Positions 11,199-64,000 of a stretch of DNA of 64,000 nucleotides are shown piece after piece. The DNA lies in assembly GCA_016806645.1 (NCBI GenBank), contig JACSYO010000558.1, positions 87,876 to 151,875 on the forward strand, in the 5' to 3' direction. The notes below the pieces were generated by a model. That model had not been told where the DNA came from. It made no database searches and was given only the letters and a program-made list of their open reading frames with translations. A program made the position numbers and the translations under genes. The stretch is from Ophiodon elongatus (Eukaryota > Chordata > Actinopteri > Perciformes > Hexagrammidae). Each line of letters opens with the position of its first letter. Position 1 is the stretch's first letter.

Positions 11199-12023
11199 CA
11201 CTAATGCGTCACCGTTGTCACTGTATACTATTGGCTATAATTCAAAGAAGGCGGGGCGATGGTCCCAATGTCTTCACCTGCCTGAGCAGGGACAGTTGAA
11301 TCCATTCATTTGTTACACATGTGGAGTGATTCTATCTTATATTGTTCACCATATCAACCATCTAGTGGCAGGTTAGTATGTCTGTGTCTCTTGAGTGACC
11401 TGGACAAAAAAATACACACAATCACGGATCATTTGGGTGGAACGAAACTAATCGAATGCTTTAACTTGAGTGTTGATCTAAATCTCCCGGCTTACCTGAG
11501 CTCAGTACAGCACATCAGAGCCGCTGCCTGAATAACCTTCCATCTCCGCCCGCAGTAGAACAGCAGAGTCCATTGTCCGGGGGATTAGCCGAAAAGGTTT
11601 TGGGCGGTTTCTTCCATTTCCTCCGCAGCAGAGGTGAGGGCTGGGGAGGGGGGGTAAATCAGTTGGCAACCAGCCCGCTGCGATACGAGCACCAAGCAGT
11701 GAATATCACACGGGGCGGGTATTGACCTGTGAGACATTCTGGGTGAAACGCTCACATTCTGGACAGGGTTTCTACTCTACGGTTTGTACGTGGAGCCTTC
11801 CATTGAGAGCTTGGTTGACACGTTTAAACAGATGGAGGGAGGGGGAAATGTGGACAGAGAGAGTGGAAAGTGTGATAGAAAAAAAGGGACATGGGGGGGG
11901 GGGGGATACGAGAGAGGTGAGAGGGAGCATGCATGGGTGAGAGAGATACGGGGACAGAAAAGCAGGGTGCACTTTATATTGTGTTTAATTAGAGAAATAA
12001 AAGCTGTTAACTAAATGAGTGTT

Positions 12024-12041
<18 letters not shown>
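11199..12041. other. Intergenic stretch with no recognised gene
   Basis: It holds a G run at 11896-11905 and a purine-rich stretch at 11830-11950, followed by a CT tract from 12024. No gene was recognised on either strand. Confidence 0.5.
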
Positions 12042-12078
<37 letters not shown>

Positions 12079-12089
12079 ATGTGCATGTG
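12042..12089. repeat. Alternating purine/pyrimidine tract with GC core
   Basis: A 48-bp uninterrupted alternation: GT repeats, then GCGCGCGC, then ACATGTGCATGTG. It is a strong Z-DNA-forming type of sequence. Confidence 0.85.
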
Positions 12090-12365
12090 GCCCTCTGCAC
12101 CTCGGGCCAGAAGTCCCCTGCCTTTCATGACCCCCCCTTTCTCTCCCTTTCTCTCTCACACACACCCACACACACAAGCTGTTACTGAATAAGTGGGAGA
12201 ATAGAATTAAAAGCCATGACTGCATTCATTACTTAATTTACATTACCAGTTAAGACACGCGTTTTATAGATTTTATGCCAAAGTCCCCCCCTTCCCTGTC
12301 TGCCCCCGATGTTCACGGACAAGGTCAATGTCGAGTGCACGCGTGTGCTTGTGTCTGTGCCCGTG

Positions 12366-12368
<3 letters not shown>

Positions 12369-12408
<40 letters not shown>
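12369..12408. repeat. (GT)n microsatellite
   Basis: An uninterrupted 40-bp GT tract in the 5' flank. Confidence 0.95.
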
Positions 12409-12414
<6 letters not shown>

Positions 12415-13155
12415 GCCGGGAGTAAAGCTGATCAAGAAGCAGCTGCTCAGGGATTCTGAACCATATAATTACATTTGCTGGAGGTGGTGGCTCGTCTGTC
12501 TCTTTCCATCTCTTTACTCTGTCAAATTTTCCTTTCTGTCATCCTCCTCACCCACAACAATCCCCCAATTCCAACCAGTGATCCCCAGCCATTAGTCACA
12601 CACAAACTCACACATGCACAAACACACGCACACACACGTAGAGTACAAAACCTTTGGCCTAACCCATTGTCTGGCTGCATGCGTGTGCTCATAATTTATG
12701 AAACTAAAAGATGTATGTGCACACACGCTTTGAAAACATGCACACACATGCTGTACAATCACAAAGCCCCGTTTACAGACTTGTGACAATGCATCGGCAG
12801 GCATGCACACCGACACACAGATTAACAGAAGGAGTGCAGGGTCACGCGTTGTGGCTTCCTTACGTCCGGGGTCTGAATATTAATGTGTTGGGGGACAGAT
12901 AAGCAGCCGTGGCAATCCCTTTAAGGCCCTACTCCTCCCGGGTTAATTTATGCCAATCTGTATGCCCAATTTATGCAGATTTGGGGTTTTGGTTTGAACC
13001 AGTGGGGTTTGAAGGCTTCAATCAATCTGACTGTGCCTGTACCTCTCGCTTTGTCTTTGTGTCTCCTCATCGTGCCACCTAATTTACCTTCTGGTTGAAC
13101 ACCATGTTTTTCAGCGCATCGCGTTGAATATTTAATTAGCACTTGCTTCACCTGT

Positions 13156-13170
13156 CCAGCAGGGGGCAGC
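13156..13170 (+). promoter_or_regulatory. CTCF-type core motif
   Basis: CCAGCAGGGGGCAGC matches the vertebrate CTCF core consensus at every strongly conserved position (CCASYAG-R-KGGC). It lies 2.6 kb upstream of the sema4 start codon in plus orientation, so a domain-boundary role is plausible but not shown. Confidence 0.55.
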
Positions 13171-14929
13171 AGTGAAGCTTGACTTCAGCTCTCAGGGGTC
13201 GGCTAGATCCTGAATCAAATGTCAACACCCCCCATTGTTTGCACTGGAGTCAGTCTAAAGAGAAACAGACCCTGGTCTGGACCTCCACCCTGACATTGAT
13301 AAATACACTAGCCACCCAAAAGTCATGGGTGAAGGCAGGGTGGGGGTTTCCTCAAGTGCCCTCATCTCCAACTGCCACTACACTGATGAAGACGTTCATT
13401 GTGATACTGAGTGATGTTTAGCCATTCAAAAGTCACTGCCGCGTAAAGATGAGACGCTCCCAGTGTGAGCTTAATCGTGCTCGATTAGAGACGGCGCCAC
13501 TCACTTCTAGCTCCTTTTGGCTTTTCTTTATCATCGCTCCCTTACCTCTGACCCCTGTCCTCCTCCTCCTTCCCCCTCCTCGTCAACCAAATCCTTTAAT
13601 CCGTGCTCCTCTGTGACCCCTCCCTTTTGTCCCGGAGTCCGGGTACATGTCTGCAACCCCGCCCCGTGAAATTGGCCGGTCAGCACTGCCAGCCGTGCTG
13701 CTCCCCTCCGTAGAGAAAGAGAGATTTAGCGGGAAGCTGAGTGTTTCAATGCTGCCGCATAAATTAATCCCAATGTGTTCGAATTACAACACAAGCTTGA
13801 GCAATTTCTAAACTAAGGAGGCTGCAGTTTATTGTTTTTCAAACCACTGTGTGTCATCACCAGCCTAAATCATGTTGCGTTCTATATTTTTGAAGGACTG
13901 AAGAAGTAAATGTCAAGACAAATGAATAGCACATGGCGGAACACAGCCTCTCTGTGGATTACTAGTGTGGTTAAGGCCTGCAGGCCATTGACCTCACGTC
14001 TTCTGTTTAATCATCTTTACTTTAGACGCTCCGCCCCCGTGTGATGTCAGGTGACTGGCAGGTGGATTAAGGAAACCAGACCACAGGAGCAGAGTTAAAA
14101 GGAGCAGAGGGAAGCGTCCTTGGCAAATGTTCCTTCTGTAAGCGGATATGTAATGCTTGAATAATGCTCACCTGCACTTTCCATTCATAATGTCCAAAAA
14201 AGAGTTCCTGAATTGGTTCCAATATTCCAACAATAGTCGTATACAGTGTGAAGGGTCATCGAGGTCAGTCGAGGGAAACCTTGGGGAAAGCATTGGATCA
14301 GTATGGGTTGGTCCTATTCAGAATTAAAGGGATAAATCTAAATCTGATCTGCACTTTTAACACAGACTTATAATATTAGCCAAACACTTTCATCAATTTA
14401 TTTTTCAAAACAATTGTGACCAAGAGTGTGCGATATACTGGCTGATATATCAGTTTAGCACTATGTTGCGGTATAAAAATATATCCAGTGACCAACTAAA
14501 AGTATTTGGAGAAAAAAAAGAAAAACTAATAGTCTACAACCTGGCTTGTTTTCAACAAATCTCATTCTGAACCTCAGCTTGAATTGAATAGAAAGTGTTG
14601 TGCATGCACCAGGTTTTAATAAGGACGCCCACAATGACAGGTTTCACTTTGACCACGACAGGCTTTCATCTCATTGTATGACGGGGCAGACGGGCCCACT
14701 ATAGGATAATAGTCTGGTGGACACGGTGAAACCTATAATTACTCCCTGACCCCACTCACTGCCGGTCGTTTCCCACACATGAGATCTGAATCTGTCATTT
14801 TAAAAGAACCTCACAAAAAAAAACAAAAAAAAAACTTCCTCTTCCTCGGAGGTTTAATATGAATCACTTGTAGCGTATCCTTTGAAAGAAAAAGAAAAAA
14901 AAGAAAAAGAAAAAAAGAAAAAGGTCTGC
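13171..14929. other. Upstream flank of sema4 with no recognised gene
   Basis: It includes a GC-box/CRE-like/E-box cluster at 14029-14075, an interspersed-repeat-like stretch around 14427-14485 (GTGTGCGATATACTGG, a teleost type recalled from memory) and A-rich polypurine at 14813-14925. No gene was recognised. Confidence 0.45.
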
Positions 14930-15130
14930 ACCTGTCGCCCGTGACATCATCCTCCTACCTGTTGTGCACCCTCGCGCAGCCTTTTCCGGAGGGCGGGGCG
15001 CGAGACGTTCGGCTCCTCTACTCAGCCAGCGCTCGAGCGCTGTGGCCGCACACGGTATCCTCTCGCCGGTCACGAGCCGCCCTCCACATCCCCACCGCGC
15101 ACCGGGCCAGCGACACGGCGCGCGGTCCCA
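14930..15130 (+). promoter_or_regulatory. CpG-rich candidate promoter of sema4
   Basis: The block is GC-rich with many CpGs, in contrast to the surrounding AT-rich DNA. It contains a GC-box core (GGGCGGGGCG at 14991-15000), a CRE-like TGACATCA at 14942 and a perfect 14-bp palindrome AGCGCTCGAGCGCT at 15028-15041. It lies 0.65-0.85 kb upstream of the start codon. The transcription start cannot be fixed from sequence alone. Confidence 0.6.
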
Positions 15131-15793
15131 ATTCTCTTTCACTTCAAGGACCGTGACGTGATTTTCTTGTTTTATTTTTTCTCAAATGCTTTTAAGCTGA
15201 AGACGAGAGGAGGTTTTTTTTTATTTTTTAGTACCAGCGGGACAGGCTCGGCGACACCGGGGCACACAGAGCGGGGATAAGAGCGAGCCTTCAGCTTATT
15301 ATTATAACCCCGGGACACTGAGAATTATTCCTGCACGAGGGGACGGCACTTTGGATTACTTTGACGCACAGTTGTGACTGGAATACACCGCAAATATAAC
15401 TACAACAACGTGTCCTCCGGTTCTGAGCATGTCGCTTCTCTTAAGTAGATAATGCAACCATGAGCGGATGCATGCACTAATGTGCGCTTTGTGCAGAGCT
15501 TTAGCGACGGGGAAAGCGGTAACCTGTAGCGGAATAGCAGAATAAAACGTTTTAGGAAGCATTTATTTCTTTTTTTTAATTTTAAATAACCCCAAACTTA
15601 TCTGACATTTGTCTTGGACCGAGCTCTGCGCCTTTTTGAATTAGGAGAAACCTGCGAAGCTCGCACAGGAGGAGGATGCATCGCAGCTGAAACCACGAGT
15701 CCGGGACTTTGGTGTTGAAATCAGATCGGGCGGACCTCCACCTCCACCTCCACCCACACCCACGTCCTGGACCAGGACAGGAGCCGGATCACG
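15131..15793 (+). other. Probable 5' untranslated leader of sema4 with short upstream ORFs
   Basis: No intron signal is obvious between the CpG block and the start codon, so I infer a long leader. It contains upstream ATGs that all terminate before the main start: 15429-15452, 15452-15463, 15460-15480 (with A at -3) and 15676-15690. Such tiny uORFs commonly dampen translation. Whether all of this stretch is transcribed is unknown, and an upstream non-coding exon is possible. Confidence 0.5.
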
Positions 15794-62427
<46,634 letters not shown>

Positions 62428-62475
62428 AAAGATACAAATGTTGATCGCACCGTTTTGCATCCTCCAAACAAACTG

Positions 62476-62481
62476 AATAAA
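62476..62481 (+). terminator. Proximal poly(A) signal AATAAA
   Basis: A canonical hexamer 49 bases after the stop codon. The downstream GT-rich element is weak, so this is a candidate only. Confidence 0.3.
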
Positions 62482-63392
62482 ACCGGGAGGACCTCGAAAT
62501 GGCTACTGTCAAATGCCTTTGAATGGGAGCTATGGCATGAAGAGAGACTACAGAGATATATGAGAAATATATGATAATTTTATGTCAAAGCATGTGCGAG
62601 AGAAAACGTGTTACAGTGTTGTGAGTCCTTCAGGATGAGAGCCACAGCTAAATAAATGTGTGTAATATAAAATGTAAATATGAGCAGTCTGAACTTGACT
62701 GTGGACGCGGAGCTGAGTGTGATATCGCTCAATTTAAATGTTGAAAAAAAATCAAAGATGAAATGTCTACATGTGTAGACATAGAAAAGCCATATTGTCT
62801 TTCTCCTTAACTTAACTGCTGTTGTTTGCTCTCTCGTTCTCTTCTCCTGATGGCACCGCAAAAGAAAAGTGCACTTTGAATCTCTCTGCACCTCCCTGTT
62901 TCTCTCTGTATTCGTGTTCCTCTCTCTGACACACCACTCAAACCCCGGACCTTGTCTGGTCCAAAAGCACCAGGGGACTGCTGAGCATAGACCGCACAGT
63001 CGGATTGCACGGGGCCTGGGTTTCAAACAGAGAGATGTCCCTCTCAAAAGACTAAAAATAGAGAGTTCCTCAGATGGGCTACGGTGACCGTGACCGGGCT
63101 GTCCCTGCCTACACTGCCACAGAGGTCAAGAGGGTGATGGGGTTCAGGAACACCTATCGGATTTGTGTCATTGTGGAAAGGTTTAGGATGCACAGCAGAT
63201 GCAGGGGACAGCTGGCCTGATCTGTCACTGTTCACCTTCACAGTTACTTAGACAGGAGTTAATGGTTTCCAAAAGATGGGAAATTCATTTCAGTCTCACA
63301 GAATGGACCTTGCCAGACACAAAGTCACCATCACCTCGTTTTGTGAGTTTGAAACTTAAAAAAAATGTATTGTTTTTGTCATGTTGTTTTGT

Positions 63393-63398
63393 AATAAA
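63393..63398 (+). terminator. Distal poly(A) signal AATAAA
   Basis: A canonical hexamer in the context TTTGTAATAAAGCC with GT-rich sequence 15-30 bases downstream. It is the best of three candidate poly(A) signals for the semaphorin transcript. Confidence 0.55.
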
Positions 63399-63491
63399 GC
63401 CTAAAAGAAAAGTTGCTGTTAACTGTTCCCATACTGTCTGTTGAAAATCTAGATGTGAGAAAAGTGCTTCTCTTACCTCCCTAGAAATGGA

Positions 63492-63514
63492 CCAAACCTG
63501 TTTGTAAATTCTGC

Positions 63515-63602
<88 letters not shown>
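63492..63602 (+). repeat. 28-bp unit joined to a (TG)n tract
   Basis: The unit at 63492-63519 (starting CCAAACCTGTTTG) passes directly into an 83-bp TG tract. The same unit, inverted, flanks the AC tract at 53432-53523. Confidence 0.9.
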
Positions 63603-63604
<2 letters not shown>

Positions 63605-63738
63605 AATGAATGAGTGTATCTTTTTAAGTTGAGAAATACCTAGCATAAGAACCTCTTGAACCCCAGGCATCTTGCTCAGGCCCCCGTTCGAAAATGACAT
63701 GCCCAAAGCGAATAGTGTATCTCTGCAACTACGAGGTC

Positions 63739-64000
63739 TATTTGAATTATCTTGGTATTATAATAAAAGTAAAGATGTCTGCAGAGGGTTAGGGTTAGGT
63801 ACTGGGTCGGACTAAATGAAGATGGAACACAGCATAAATTATAGAGTTAATTTTCGCCTGACAAAACCGTTCACATTCATAGTAAATATCGCTTTGGGAT
63901 GATGCAGTTGCAGCTCAAAACCTCCAACAAACATTACCACAACATCTGATCATTACTTGTGCACGAACTGATGCTAATAAAGTGAAGCATTTGTGCCATT
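63739..64000 (+). repeat. Dispersed repeat, copy B (runs to window end)
   Basis: Homologous to 10385-10620 in the same orientation. The clearest shared blocks are at 63812-63856 and 63898-63940. It also contains GGGTTAGGGTTAGG, a short telomere-like repeat, at 63787-63800, which copy A lacks. It may continue past the window. Confidence 0.75.

Larger units (their letters stand above)
62428..63420 (+). other. Probable 3' untranslated region of sema4
   Basis: Sequence after the TGA carries AATAAA hexamers at 62476-62481, 62651-62656 and 63393-63398. The last is preceded by a T/G-rich stretch and followed by GTTGCTGTTAACTGTT, a plausible downstream element, so the longest 3' UTR would end near 63,415-63,425. 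Use of the proximal sites would give alternative 3' ends. Confidence 0.6.

Overview
The window is vertebrate genomic DNA, almost certainly from a ray-finned (percomorph-like) fish. The evidence is one intron-rich class 4 semaphorin gene with GT-AG introns, a very high density of long (CA)n/(GT)n and (AG)n microsatellites, and several decayed interspersed repeats of types I recognise from teleost genomes. There is no bacterial or viral gene content, no operon and no CRISPR array.

Layout. 1-14.9 kb: no protein gene found. This flank holds a (CT)n/(AG)n foldback around an RFX-type X-box, old dispersed repeats (about 1.25-1.46 and 3.85-4.29 kb), four minus-strand tRNA-Ala(CGC)-type loci in different stages of decay (5.48, 5.74, 10.28 and 11.13 kb), a perfect inverted repeat with 102-bp arms at 10.78-11.03 kb, a Z-DNA-prone tract at 12.04 kb and a strong CTCF-type motif at 13.16 kb. 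14.93-15.79 kb: CpG-rich promoter and 5' leader with four tiny upstream ORFs. 15,794-62,427: a complete 15-coding-exon plus-strand semaphorin gene encoding 848 aa, best matched to the Sema4E/Sema4F group. 62.4-63.4 kb: 3' UTR with three AATAAA signals. 63.5-64.0 kb: a (TG)n tract and a second copy of a dispersed repeat also present at 10.4 kb.

The gene. Exon 1 encodes the signal peptide and is separated by a 38.3-kb first intron from the other 14 exons, which are packed into 8.2 kb. Together they encode a Sema domain, PSI domain, one Ig-like domain, a transmembrane helix and a 177-aa cytoplasmic tail ending in a class I PDZ ligand (ESSI). All 14 introns keep phase and have GT...AG ends, so the gene looks intact. 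The large intron carries candidate regulatory features: a G-quadruplex-prone run, three perfect DR1 nuclear-receptor half-site pairs, a (TGCATG)5 RBFOX-type cluster and dozens of GT/CA tracts. GT tracts also lie within about 30 bp of the 5' splice sites of exons 2, 3 and 4.

I found no convincing undescribed multi-gene system. The most unusual items are the perfect 102-bp inverted repeat, the local decay series of tRNA-Ala loci, the GT tracts next to three consecutive splice donors, and a 28-bp unit that abuts two distant CA/TG tracts.
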